Assembly: GCA_045541535.1 (NCBI GenBank)
Contig: JAZQJG010000011.1
Span: 1-64,000, forward strand
Length of the DNA: 64,000 bases
From: Firm-08 sp045541535
Lineage (GTDB): Bacteria > Bacillota > Clostridia > Oscillospirales > QAKW01
Direction of reading: 5' to 3'
Position 1 is the stretch's first letter; every line of letters begins with the position of its first letter. Positions 49,383 to 57,232 of this stretch are shown piece after piece. Under the pieces are notes generated by a model, which worked only from the letters and a program-made list of their open reading frames with translations, made no database searches and was not told the DNA's origin. The translations under genes and the position numbers were made by a program.

Positions 49383-51587
49383 TTATTCTCCCAACAGTTC
49401 ACCGGCAATCTCGCTGTTGCGACGGGCAGAGGCATACATTTGTTCTGCAATCGGCCCGAAAGCGCCGGCAATTTCTTCGGCGTGTGTCATCAGATCGTTC
49501 AGCACCTGTTCAATTTGCTTGGAGGATAAATCGGTGAGAGGCAGGGCGTATTGTTTCATTCCAAAGCGTTCTGCTGTGGCCGAAACCTTGGGATCGTATA
49601 CCAGACAAGCAGTGGGCTTTTGCATTCTGGCGGCAAAGACCATAGGATGCAGCCGTTCGGTGAGCAGATAATCGCAATGCTGCAGACAACCAATGATTTC
49701 CGTTTCGTTTAACCGCTGATCAAACAGATGATGCTCCACCTTCAATTGTTTGCTGAGCTTTTCAAGCAGGGGATAATCCTGATCAAACTGCACGGGCAAT
49801 AAAACGGGGTACAACCCATGTTTCTTACATATATTATTCAATGCAGTGGCCATAGGTTGCGCTACGTCGGTGGGATAACGGTGGCAGGGGCGAAGATTGA
49901 TCAACAGGATTTTTTCGCCCGTGATGGGATATGCGGCGGGACGAGTGGTATTTTTTTTATAATCATAGCAGTATGCTTCGTCTGCCGTCAGCAAAATTTC
50001 CTGTTCAGTGAAGCCTTGCTCTAACAAATATTGGTGGGACAATGTATCGCGTATGGTGATCCGATCTGTGTTGTGTAATACCTTGTTGACCTGGCGCTGA
50101 TGAACGGGCAATAGGATGGGACCGATGCCGTTGGCGTAGATCATGGTTTTGCAACCGTACTTTTTGGCGTGACGCAACATAAATAAATAAAAGAACAAAC
50201 TGCGGCTGGAGGTTACGTCCTGCAACAGCGAGCCGCCGCCCAGCATAAATAACTTCGTCTTTTTCATCAGAGGCAGAATCTTAAAGAGGTTAAAGCGGTG
50301 AATGGCTTGTACTCTGGGATCTGCCGGCAAATCCTTGGGATTGTGATTGAGAATGGTAATGGTCTTTAAGGGGTATTGCTTGGAAATGTTTTCAATAATG
50401 GCCTTAAGCGTAATGTCGTCGCCGAAGTTATGGGTTCCGTAATATCCGCTGATCATCAGGTCGTTGGGGCGCAGATCGTTTTGTGCTTCTTCATAAGAGG
50501 CCAGAGCATCCTCGGCCATAGCTACTACGGAATAACGTTGCTCAATCAGCTTGTGGGCGGCTTCAATATTCGCTTCATACTCTTCCGGACGGGTGAGCAT
50601 ACCGATCATAATTTCCGCCACTTCATGAGCGGAAACGTAAGGATACCCGCGGCAGGTGAAATTGGTATCAATGCAGGCGGGAAGGATCTCCTCGGAATAT
50701 ACGCCCAAATACCCTTGGTTACCTATTATAATAGTAGGCAAACGGCAGGCCATAGCTTCCAGTGCAGAACGGGAAACGCCGGCGAAGGCATCTGCCATGT
50801 GTAAATAATCGGAAATGTTGGTGCGGGCACCGGCCAGTTGTACGTAATTGTCCTCGGTCTTGGAATTGATATCTGCGGCAATCTGCTGTAACTCTTCAAA
50901 TCGGTTGCCATTGCCGACGATCACGATTCGTGCCTGAGGCACTGCGTCGTAAATTTCCTTGGCAGATTCCAAAAAGCGGAATACGTTTTCGCAGGCGTTG
51001 GTGTCAATGCGGGAGACACACAGGATCACCTTGTGCTGTTCGTTCAGCCCGTATTCGGCACGGAGCTTTGGATTGCTTTGCTTTGAAAAGGTATTTAAAT
51101 TGATGCCGTTTACGGTGATGCGTACCTTTTGGGGATCAATGCCGTAGCCGTCTGCAACGTATTGGCGCAAATCCTCACTGACCGAAAGGGAACGGTTGCC
51201 CCATTTGGAAAAGATTCTGGTCAGCAGATTCAATTTAAAATTAAAATGTACGGTGGTAACCATGGGGATGTGCAGTTTTTTACAAACAAGATTGGCGATG
51301 AAGTTGGTGATACGGGTGTGGGAATGAATCACACTTACGTTTTCCTTGCGGCAGAAATTCAGCAACAGGCGATAGGAGCGCATCAGGCTGGACAACCGCT
51401 TGTTGTTCATCGGGGCACAGATGTGCTGTACGTCCATTTGCTCCAATTGTTCGGTAAAGGCACCACCGTTGGAAAAGATGGTTACCTTATGTCCTTTACG
51501 CCGCAGGGCACCGGCCAGTTCCACAATATGGGTTTCCGCTCCGCCGATATCCAGTCCCATTGTCAGGATCACAATGTTTTTTGCCAT
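49383..51587 (-). CDS. csaB: fusion of GT4 glycosyltransferase and CsaB polysaccharide pyruvyl transferase
   Basis: 734 residues with two enzymes in one chain. Residues 1 to about 370 are a GT4 (GT-B fold) glycosyltransferase: GLDIGGAETHIVELAGALRR at the start, VSRIDTNAC, and the donor-binding EAMACRLPTII. From about 374 a CsaB domain begins with GYYGTHNFGDDITLKAI and later MLGGGSLLQDVTS. CsaB adds pyruvate ketals to wall polysaccharide so that S-layer (SLH) proteins can bind. ATG 51587 follows AAGGAGAG; 26 upstream codons lie over the promoter and are rejected. Cotranscribed with ruvX. Confidence 0.92.
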   Translation of the reverse strand: MAKNIVILTMGLDIGGAETHIVELAGALRRKGHKVTIFSNGGAFTEQLEQMDVQHICAPMNNKRLSSLMRSYRLLLNFCRKENVSVIHSHTRITNFIANLVCKKLHIPMVTTVHFNFKLNLLTRIFSKWGNRSLSVSEDLRQYVADGYGIDPQKVRITVNGINLNTFSKQSNPKLRAEYGLNEQHKVILCVSRIDTNACENVFRFLESAKEIYDAVPQARIVIVGNGNRFEELQQIAADINSKTEDNYVQLAGARTNISDYLHMADAFAGVSRSALEAMACRLPTIIIGNQGYLGVYSEEILPACIDTNFTCRGYPYVSAHEVAEIMIGMLTRPEEYEANIEAAHKLIEQRYSVVAMAEDALASYEEAQNDLRPNDLMISGYYGTHNFGDDITLKAIIENISKQYPLKTITILNHNPKDLPADPRVQAIHRFNLFKILPLMKKTKLFMLGGGSLLQDVTSSRSLFFYLFMLRHAKKYGCKTMIYANGIGPILLPVHQRQVNKVLHNTDRITIRDTLSHQYLLEQGFTEQEILLTADEAYCYDYKKNTTRPAAYPITGEKILLINLRPCHRYPTDVAQPMATALNNICKKHGLYPVLLPVQFDQDYPLLEKLSKQLKVEHHLFDQRLNETEIIGCLQHCDYLLTERLHPMVFAARMQKPTACLVYDPKVSATAERFGMKQYALPLTDLSSKQIEQVLNDLMTHAEEIAGAFGPIAEQMYASARRNSEIAGELLGE

Positions 51588-51636
51588 AAAAACTCTCCTT
51601 ATTAAGAAAGACTTGATTATTTTAGAAATTAATAGT

Positions 51637-51665
51637 ATTATAATATAGAAAGTTTGCGCGGTCAA
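51637..51665 (-). promoter_or_regulatory. promoter of csaB-ruvX
   Basis: Minus-strand TTGACC (51660-51665), 17 nt, TATAAT (51637-51642). Confidence 0.75.
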
Positions 51666-51692
51666 GAAATTTGAAAAAATATCAAAAAATCA

Positions 51693-51721
51693 TTGACCTT
51701 TTGAAAAATATGTGATATAAT
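51693..51721 (+). promoter_or_regulatory. promoter of rpmG-secE-nusG
   Basis: TTGACC (51693-51698), 17 nt, TATAAT (51716-51721). A leader of about 85 nt follows, with two AGGAGG-like sites, the second belonging to rpmG. Confidence 0.75.
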
Positions 51722-51814
51722 TTGCCGTACCTGTCATGGGGCTGATTTTCGTGTGTTCAAAAATAAGGCCCTAAATTTATCAGGGAGGCAATTAAATTAC
51801 AGGAGGTGCCGATA

Positions 51815-51964
51815 ATGCGCGTGAAGATTACGCTTGCTTGCACAGAGTGCAAACAGAGAAACTATGACACGATGAAGAACAAGAAGAACGATCCGGACAG
51901 ACTGGAAATGAACAAGTATTGCAGATTCTGCAAAAAGCATACCCTGCATAAAGAAACCAAGTAA
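51815..51964 (+). CDS. rpmG: 50S ribosomal protein L33, zinc form
   Basis: A 49-residue protein with paired Cys: CTEC near residues 9-12 and CRFC near 36-39, the zinc-binding form of L33, and the LEMNKYCRFC block. ATG 51815 follows AGGAGGTG. Its place directly before secE and nusG is the standard bacterial order. Confidence 0.95.
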   Translation: MRVKITLACTECKQRNYDTMKNKKNDPDRLEMNKYCRFCKKHTLHKETK

Positions 51965-51991
51965 TTGTTTTAAAAAGGAGGGCATGTGAGA

Positions 51992-52216
51992 ATGGCTGAG
52001 CAAAAGAAGAAAAAATCTATTTTTTCCAGAATCGGTAATTTCTTTAAAGAAGTCCGTATTGAGGCTTTTAAAAGAATCATTTGGCCGACTCCGAGTCAGA
52101 CCCTGAACAAAACGATTGTAGTTATTGCGATGGTTGTTCTGGTCGGTGCCGTTGTCTGCTTGCTTGATCTGCTGTTTAACTTCGGACTGGATCAGGTATT
52201 CAGTTTAGTAGGCTAA
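51992..52216 (+). CDS. secE: preprotein translocase subunit SecE
   Basis: About 74 residues: a Lys-rich start, an amphipathic helix with FFKEVRIEAFKRIIWPTP and a single membrane helix at the C-terminal side. SecE stabilises SecY. GTG 51986 is only 4 nt from AAGGAGGG, so ATG 51992 is preferred. Confidence 0.95.
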   Translation: MAEQKKKKSIFSRIGNFFKEVRIEAFKRIIWPTPSQTLNKTIVVIAMVVLVGAVVCLLDLLFNFGLDQVFSLVG

Positions 52217-52253
52217 GTTAGGAGGCACTCGGAAACATTCCGGGAAAGAAGAT

Positions 52254-52775
52254 ATGGCACAAAAAGCTCAATGGTACGTGATCCATACTTATTCCGGTTA
52301 CGAGAATAAGGTGGCCACCAATCTCGAGAAGATCATCGAGAACAGAAAATTGGAAGAAGTCATTTGTGACGTCAGAATTCCCACCGAGACCGTAGTGGAC
52401 ATTACGGAAAAGGGAAGAAAAGAACGGGAGCGCAAGCTGTTCCCGGGCTACGTTCTGGTCAAAATGGTGTTGACAGATGAAACCTGGTATATCGTTCGGA
52501 ACACACGCGGCGTAACCGGATTCGTCGGCGCAACCACCAAACCGATACCCCTGACACCGGAAGAAGTAGAGAAGCTGGGCGTTGAAACCAAGACCGTACA
52601 ATGTGATTACGAGAAGGGTATGAGCGTCAAGATCATCGACGGCGCTATGAGCGGCTTTACCGGTGAAATCACTGACGTTACCGCGGATAAACAGCGTCTT
52701 AAGCTGGTTGTATCCATGTTTGGACGGGAGACCTCTGTCGAACTCAACGTAGGACAGGTCAGCCCGTTGGAGTAG
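52254..52775 (+). CDS. nusG: transcription termination/antitermination factor NusG
   Basis: 173 residues. The NGN domain starts with WYVIHTYSGYENKVATNL; GFVGATTKPIPLTPEEV lies in the middle and the C-terminal KOW domain has DGAMSGFTGEI. It binds RNA polymerase and couples it to ribosomes. A small hairpin (CGGAA-ACA-TTCCG) lies between AGGAGG and the ATG and may shorten their effective distance. Confidence 0.97.
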   Translation: MAQKAQWYVIHTYSGYENKVATNLEKIIENRKLEEVICDVRIPTETVVDITEKGRKERERKLFPGYVLVKMVLTDETWYIVRNTRGVTGFVGATTKPIPLTPEEVEKLGVETKTVQCDYEKGMSVKIIDGAMSGFTGEITDVTADKQRLKLVVSMFGRETSVELNVGQVSPLE

Positions 52776-52807
52776 GATAAACTGTATCGCAAGATACGTT
52801 TATTAGA

Positions 52808-52841
52808 GTGGGAGGAAAGTATCTTTCCGCCATATTACCAC
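52808..52841 (+). promoter_or_regulatory. candidate L1-binding site before rplK
   Basis: Outer stem GTGG (52808-52811) with CCAC (52838-52841), bulge GA, inner stem GGAAAG with CTTTCC (loop TAT), then a 9-nt asymmetric loop. GTGGGAGG is the same string as in the L1-binding region of 23S rRNA. L1 is known to repress its own operon by binding such mRNA mimics. Confidence 0.55.
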
Positions 52842-52868
52842 ATTTAACCTTAAAGGGAGGTGTTTCAG

Positions 52869-53294
52869 TTGGCACAAAAAGTAGTAGGTTATATCAAATT
52901 GCAGATTCCTGCCGGCAAAGCCACACCTGCACCGCCTGTTGGTCCCGCTCTGGGTCAGCACGGTGTAAACATTATGCAGTTTGCCAAGGAATTCAACGAA
53001 AGAACCAAAAATGATATCGGATACATCATTCCGGTTGTCATCACGGTGTATGCGGATCGCTCTTTCTCGTTTATTACGAAGACTCCGCCTGCGGCTGTTT
53101 TGATCAAAAAGGCAGTCGGCATCGAAAGCGGCTCCGGTGTTCCGAACAAGACCAAGGTTGCAAAGATCACCAAAGAGCAGCTCAAAGCAATTGCTGAGAC
53201 CAAGAAGACAGATCTGAATGCTGCATCTGTTGAGGCTGCAATGAGCATGATCGCCGGTACTTGCAGAAGTATGGGCGTCACAGTTGAGGACTAA
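52869..53294 (+). CDS. rplK: 50S ribosomal protein L11, TTG start
   Basis: 141 residues with AQKVVGYIKLQIPAGKA and the PPVGPALGQHGVNIM block. The TTG at 52869 lies 8 nt after GGGAGG and gives the normal length. GTG 52860 overlaps the binding site and is rejected. L11 sits in the GTPase-associated centre. Confidence 0.97.
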   Translation: MAQKVVGYIKLQIPAGKATPAPPVGPALGQHGVNIMQFAKEFNERTKNDIGYIIPVVITVYADRSFSFITKTPPAAVLIKKAVGIESGSGVPNKTKVAKITKEQLKAIAETKKTDLNAASVEAAMSMIAGTCRSMGVTVED

Positions 53295-53325
53295 TCAACT
53301 GTCTTTCAGTACACCCCGTCGGGTG

Positions 53326-53357
53326 TATGTGGGAGGATTTATCCGTAGAACCACATA
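53326..53357 (+). promoter_or_regulatory. candidate L1-binding site before rplA
   Basis: Outer stem TATGTGG (53326-53332) with CCACATA (53351-53357), bulge GA, inner stem GGA(T) with (A)TCC, then GTAGAA. It repeats the GTGGGAGGA...TCCG...CCAC layout found before rplK. The AAGGAGG of rplA overlaps the end of the 3' arm, so bound L1 would block it. Confidence 0.6.
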
Positions 53358-53371
53358 AGGAGGAATTAGTA

Positions 53372-54064
53372 ATGAAAAGAGGAAAATCCTACGTCGAGAG
53401 CGCAAAGCTCGTCGATCGTCAGAAATTGTATGACGTTTCTGAGGCTATGGATCTGGTAACCAAGACCGCCAGAGCCAAGTTTGACGAAACTGTTGAAGTA
53501 CACGTTAAGCTCGGTGTTGACTCCCGTCACGCCGATCAGCAGGTTCGTGGCGCAGTTGTACTGCCTCACGGTACCGGTAAAACCGTTCGTGTTCTGGTTT
53601 TTGCTAAGGATGCTAAGGCTGAGGAAGCAAAGGCTGCCGGTGCTGATTTTGTCGGCGCTGAGGACATGGTAGAAAAGATCCAGAAGGAAAACTGGTTTGA
53701 CTTTGACGTAATCGTTGCCACTCCCAATATGATGGGTCTGGTTGGTCGTCTTGGTAAAGTGCTGGGCCCCAAGGGCTTGATGCCCAACCCCAAGGCCGGC
53801 ACCGTTACCATGGACGTTGCCAAGGCAATTGATGAGATCAAAGCCGGTAAGATTGAGTACAGACTGGATAAGACCAATATTATCCACTGCCCCATCGGTA
53901 AGGCTTCCTTCGGTGAGGAAAAGCTGACTGAGAACTTTAACACCCTGCTGGGCGCTGTTATTAAGGCCAAGCCTTCTGCCGCCAAGGGTCAGTATATCAG
54001 AAGCTGTACCGTTGCCTCCACCATGGGCCCCGGTATCAAGATCAACTCTGCAAAACTCGTTTAA
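53372..54064 (+). CDS. rplA: 50S ribosomal protein L1
   Basis: 230 residues with KLVDRQKLYDVSEAMDLV near the N-terminus, DFVGAEDM, and the C-terminal signature SAAKGQYIRS. ATG 53372 follows AAGGAGG; open frame upstream runs through the L1-site hairpin and is not coding. L1 forms the mobile stalk at the ribosomal E site and represses this operon in well-studied bacteria. Confidence 0.97.
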   Translation: MKRGKSYVESAKLVDRQKLYDVSEAMDLVTKTARAKFDETVEVHVKLGVDSRHADQQVRGAVVLPHGTGKTVRVLVFAKDAKAEEAKAAGADFVGAEDMVEKIQKENWFDFDVIVATPNMMGLVGRLGKVLGPKGLMPNPKAGTVTMDVAKAIDEIKAGKIEYRLDKTNIIHCPIGKASFGEEKLTENFNTLLGAVIKAKPSAAKGQYIRSCTVASTMGPGIKINSAKLV

Positions 54065-54077
54065 TTTACGTTTTTGC

Positions 54078-54106
54078 TTGACAAATCCACTTTTAAGTGG
54101 TAAACT
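54078..54106 (+). promoter_or_regulatory. promoter of rplJ-rplL
   Basis: TTGACA (54078-54083), 17 nt, TAAACT (54101-54106). Confidence 0.7.
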
Positions 54107-54112
54107 TAACAC

Positions 54113-54227
54113 ATTCTTGCTTCGCAGACAGCCGGTGCACGCGCTTAAAGGGGAGACCCGCCAGCCGAGGAGGAGAAACTTTAGTTCTATAAGTTTGCTC
54201 CCAAACTGCGCTGTTTGGGAGCATTTT
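54113..54227 (+). promoter_or_regulatory. L10 leader with terminator
   Basis: The segment with AGACAGCCGGTG and CGCCAGCCGAGGAGGAG (about 54126-54175) fits the conserved core of the ribosomal L10 leader. A terminator follows: a perfect 10-bp stem (54197-54206 with 54213-54222) and T5. Binding of L10(L12)4 is known to promote termination here in Firmicutes. Confidence 0.85.
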
Positions 54228-54249
54228 TATTGCAAGTGAGGTGAAAACA

Positions 54250-54759
54250 ATGCCCAGTCAAAAAGTATTGGAACAAAAGAAAGCTATCGTCAGCGAATTG
54301 GCCGGTCAGATCAAGGGCGCCATCAGCGGTGTTCTGGTTGATTACAGCGGTATCAACGTTGCTGATGACACCAAACTTCGTGCTCAGCTCAGAGAAGCCG
54401 GTGTTCACTACGCCGTAGTTAAGAACACCCTGACCAAGCTGGCTTTGAAGGAAGCCGAATTGGAAGGTCTGGATGACGTGCTCAACGGTACCACCGCTAT
54501 CGCTATGTCCGAGACTGATCTGATCGCTCCCGCAAAGATTCTGCACGAGTTCTCCAAGGACCATGAAAACTTCACCCTGAAGGGTGGTTTTATGGAAGGT
54601 AAGGTTCTGAGCCTTGATGAAGTCAACAAGATCGCTCAGCTGCCCTCTAAGGAGACCCTGCTCACCATGCTGTGTATTGCTCTTAACGGCAATATCTCCG
54701 GCCTGGCCAGAGCCCTTAATGCTGTTGTTGAACAGAAAAACGAAGCTACCCCTGCATAA
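54250..54759 (+). CDS. rplJ: 50S ribosomal protein L10
   Basis: 169 residues with the VLVDYSGINVADDTKLR and VVKNTLTKLA blocks and a C-terminal helix that anchors L7/L12. ATG 54250, 5 nt after GAGGTGA, is preferred to GTG 54241 inside the binding site. Confidence 0.97.
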   Translation: MPSQKVLEQKKAIVSELAGQIKGAISGVLVDYSGINVADDTKLRAQLREAGVHYAVVKNTLTKLALKEAELEGLDDVLNGTTAIAMSETDLIAPAKILHEFSKDHENFTLKGGFMEGKVLSLDEVNKIAQLPSKETLLTMLCIALNGNISGLARALNAVVEQKNEATPA

Positions 54760-54798
54760 TTAAATTTTATTAAAAAACAATTTTAGGAGGATACTAAA

Positions 54799-55164
54799 AT
54801 GGCTATTGAAAACATCATTGAAGAGATCAAAGCTCTGAACGTTATGGAGCTGGCTGATCTGGTTAAAGCAATCGAAGAAGAGTTTGGCGTTAGCGCTGCT
54901 GCCCCTGTTGCTGTTGCTGCAGGTCCTGCTGCCGGTGCTGCTGTTGAAGAGAAGACCGAGTTCGACGTAATCTTGACCTCCGCCGGCGCAAGCAAGATCG
55001 GCGTTATCAAGGTTGTTCGCGAGCTGACCGGTCTGGGTCTGAAGGAAGCCAAAGAGCTGGTTGAGTCTGCTCCCAAGGCCATCAAGGAAGGCGCTTCCAA
55101 GGAAGATGCCGATGCCATCAAGGAGAAGCTGGAAGCTGCCGGCGCTCAGGTTGAAGTTAAGTAA
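54799..55164 (+). CDS. rplL: 50S ribosomal protein L7/L12
   Basis: 121 residues: N-terminal dimerisation helices, an Ala/Val/Gly-rich hinge (about 36-55) and the C-terminal domain with IKVVRELTGLGLKEAKELVE. AGGAGGAT precedes the ATG. It is the last gene of the unit. Confidence 0.98.
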   Translation: MAIENIIEEIKALNVMELADLVKAIEEEFGVSAAAPVAVAAGPAAGAAVEEKTEFDVILTSAGASKIGVIKVVRELTGLGLKEAKELVESAPKAIKEGASKEDADAIKEKLEAAGAQVEVK

Positions 55165-55182
55165 TTTTAACCAAAATTCTTC

Positions 55183-55216
55183 AAAGAGAAGTACGGAAAC
55201 GTGCTTCTCTTTTTTC
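55183..55216 (+). terminator. terminator of rplJ-rplL
   Basis: A 12-bp stem with one G-U (55183-55194 with 55201-55212), loop GGAAAC, followed by TTTTCTT. Confidence 0.85.
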
Positions 55217-55235
55217 TTGCAAAAAAATTTGGGTC

Positions 55236-55264
55236 TTGCAAAGCGTGCAGTGTTATGGTATGAT
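55236..55264 (+). promoter_or_regulatory. promoter of the trmH-like-dprA-topA unit
   Basis: TTGCAA (55236-55241), 17 nt, TATGAT (55259-55264). Confidence 0.7.
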
Positions 55265-55324
55265 AAACAAGATTTGTGTGCAAAAAATTCCTACATTATA
55301 TAGACAGTCGGACGGAGGCCTGTT

Positions 55325-56101
55325 ATGGAGCGTATTACCAGTCTGCAAAACCCTCTGGTCAAAAGCCTTAAAAAACTGCATACTCCTGCCGCCAGACGGG
55401 AAGCCGGATTGTTTCTTGTGGAAGGCATCAAGCTTTGCGAAGAAGCGCTGGAGAATGGTGTTCGTATCCGCTACTGTTTGGTAGGGGAGGATGATCGGGC
55501 GCGGTCTTTGGCCGCCCGCTGTACCGATGCTGATTGCTATTCGGTCAGTGACGCTGTTATTGAAAAGTTATCCACGGCCAAGACACCGCAAAAGATCGTT
55601 ATGGTCGGTGAGATTCCCACCAACGCCGCATCTCAAATCGGAGGTCGGATGGTATTGGCCCTGGACGGCATTTCCGATCCCGCAAATCTCGGCTCTATGC
55701 TCCGTACTGCCGAAGCGTTCGGTGTAACGGATATTCTTTGCTCCGATCAAACGGTGGATTTGTATTCTACCAAGGTGTTACGGGGCGCTATGGGCTCTTC
55801 TTTCCGTGTTCGTGTTCATCGGGGCGATTTGCAGGAGCGTTTGATTGATTTGCGTCAAGAGGGCTATGCCATCTATGCCACAGCACTTTCCGATAACAAC
55901 GTTTTACTGCAAAATTTGGATTTTTCCAAAAAATGTGTAATCGTCATCGGTAATGAAGGAAACGGCGTTTCTTCCGAAATTTTGAGCCTTGCAGACAAAA
56001 CCGTTTTGATCCCTATGGTTGGGCAAAACGAATCCCTCAATGCCGCCGCCGCAACAGCCGTTGTGCTGTGGCAGGGATATAAAGGACAGAACCATGAATA
56101 G
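55325..56101 (+). CDS. TrmH/SpoU family RNA 2'-O-methyltransferase
   Basis: 258 residues. An N-terminal substrate-binding region is followed by the SPOUT knot domain: LDGISDPANLGSMLRTAEAFG (motif 1, about 105-125), IVIGNEGNGVS (motif 2), IPMVGQNESLNAAAA (motif 3). It methylates a ribose in rRNA or tRNA; which one cannot be told. ATG 55325 follows CGGAGG with about 7 nt. It overlaps dprA by 8 nt. Confidence 0.92.
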   Translation: MERITSLQNPLVKSLKKLHTPAARREAGLFLVEGIKLCEEALENGVRIRYCLVGEDDRARSLAARCTDADCYSVSDAVIEKLSTAKTPQKIVMVGEIPTNAASQIGGRMVLALDGISDPANLGSMLRTAEAFGVTDILCSDQTVDLYSTKVLRGAMGSSFRVRVHRGDLQERLIDLRQEGYAIYATALSDNNVLLQNLDFSKKCVIVIGNEGNGVSSEILSLADKTVLIPMVGQNESLNAAAATAVVLWQGYKGQNHE

Positions 56102-57218
56102 ATATATTTATTGGATCTGGTTGCGGCTCGCTTTACAGGGCAACGTGAAGATGATGTATGCGCTGTGGACGATTACCGAAAACGTTGAAGAGATCTATTG
56201 TGCTGATGGTAAGACGCTGGAGGAATGGGGTGTAGACTCCCGACTTTCCAAGCGTTTGCTGGATAAGAAACTGAATGAAGCACATAATATTTTCGGCCTG
56301 TGCGAGCAATTCGGATTTTCCTTGCTCTGTATTGAGGATGATGACTATCCTGAGCAACTGCGTCGCATTGCTTTGCCACCCTGCCTGCTGATTTATCAGG
56401 GGAATTTAATGGATTGTATGTCCGGTCCCACTCTCACGGTGATCGGTACCCGCTATGCTACCGCCTCCGGTGAGGCGTTGGCCGCAGAATTTTCTCATCA
56501 TCTGGCATTGGCGGGCTTTTCGCTCTTTTGCGGCGTTGCCGAAGGAATTGAAACGGCAGTGCATCACGCCACCATTGGCGCTGACGGGCGTTGTGTATTG
56601 CTGTTGCCCTGCGGTTTACTTACGGTAAGTAAACGGGTAAGCGCTCTGATTCGTGACGTTTTGCCCCGTGGTGCAGTAGTCAGCGAATGGTTGCCCGGGG
56701 AACGGGGCGGATTTGATTGTTATCAGGTTCGCAATCGTCTGCTCAGTGGTATGAGTGCCGGCACCTTGATTTTGCAGGCTCCGCACAAAAGCGGTGCAAT
56801 GATGACCGCCGGCTATGCGTTGGAACAGGGAAAAGACGTTTTCGTCCTGCCCGGCGGTCTGCGGGATCCTTCCTTTGCCGGCAATAACGAATTGTTGCGG
56901 GACGGCGCCACACCGGTGATTGAGCCCGGCGATATCGTTCGTTTTTACCTACCCCGTTGGAAGGACGCGCTGCAGGAGGTCGTCATAGAGGACGACGGTT
57001 TTGAGGCTGTGGTGCAATCGGTCTCTGAAGGAAACGAGTTTGAAAGCGAAGAAGAACAGTTGATATTTTCATTGATTTCCCAAGAGGGGATTACCGCCGA
57101 TGAAATGGCAGAACGGACCGGAATTCCGGTACATCGGGTGCTCAGTTGTATTACCGTGATGGAACTTAAGGGCTGGGTTACACCGATCCCCGGCGGAAAA
57201 TATAAAACAATTATTTGA
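56094..57218 (+). CDS. dprA: DNA processing protein DprA
   Basis: 374 residues. An N-terminal helical region (SAM-like) is followed by the Rossmann-type DprA domain and a C-terminal winged helix (about 320-374, ending in GGKYKTII). DprA loads RecA onto incoming single-stranded DNA. The usual GSR of the phosphate loop reads GTR (in VIGTRYATASG). ATG 56094 follows AAAGGAC. Together with comF it suggests a competence pathway. Confidence 0.93.
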   Translation: MNRYIYWIWLRLALQGNVKMMYALWTITENVEEIYCADGKTLEEWGVDSRLSKRLLDKKLNEAHNIFGLCEQFGFSLLCIEDDDYPEQLRRIALPPCLLIYQGNLMDCMSGPTLTVIGTRYATASGEALAAEFSHHLALAGFSLFCGVAEGIETAVHHATIGADGRCVLLLPCGLLTVSKRVSALIRDVLPRGAVVSEWLPGERGGFDCYQVRNRLLSGMSAGTLILQAPHKSGAMMTAGYALEQGKDVFVLPGGLRDPSFAGNNELLRDGATPVIEPGDIVRFYLPRWKDALQEVVIEDDGFEAVVQSVSEGNEFESEEEQLIFSLISQEGITADEMAERTGIPVHRVLSCITVMELKGWVTPIPGGKYKTII

Positions 57219-57232
57219 AAGGTTTGAGGAAT

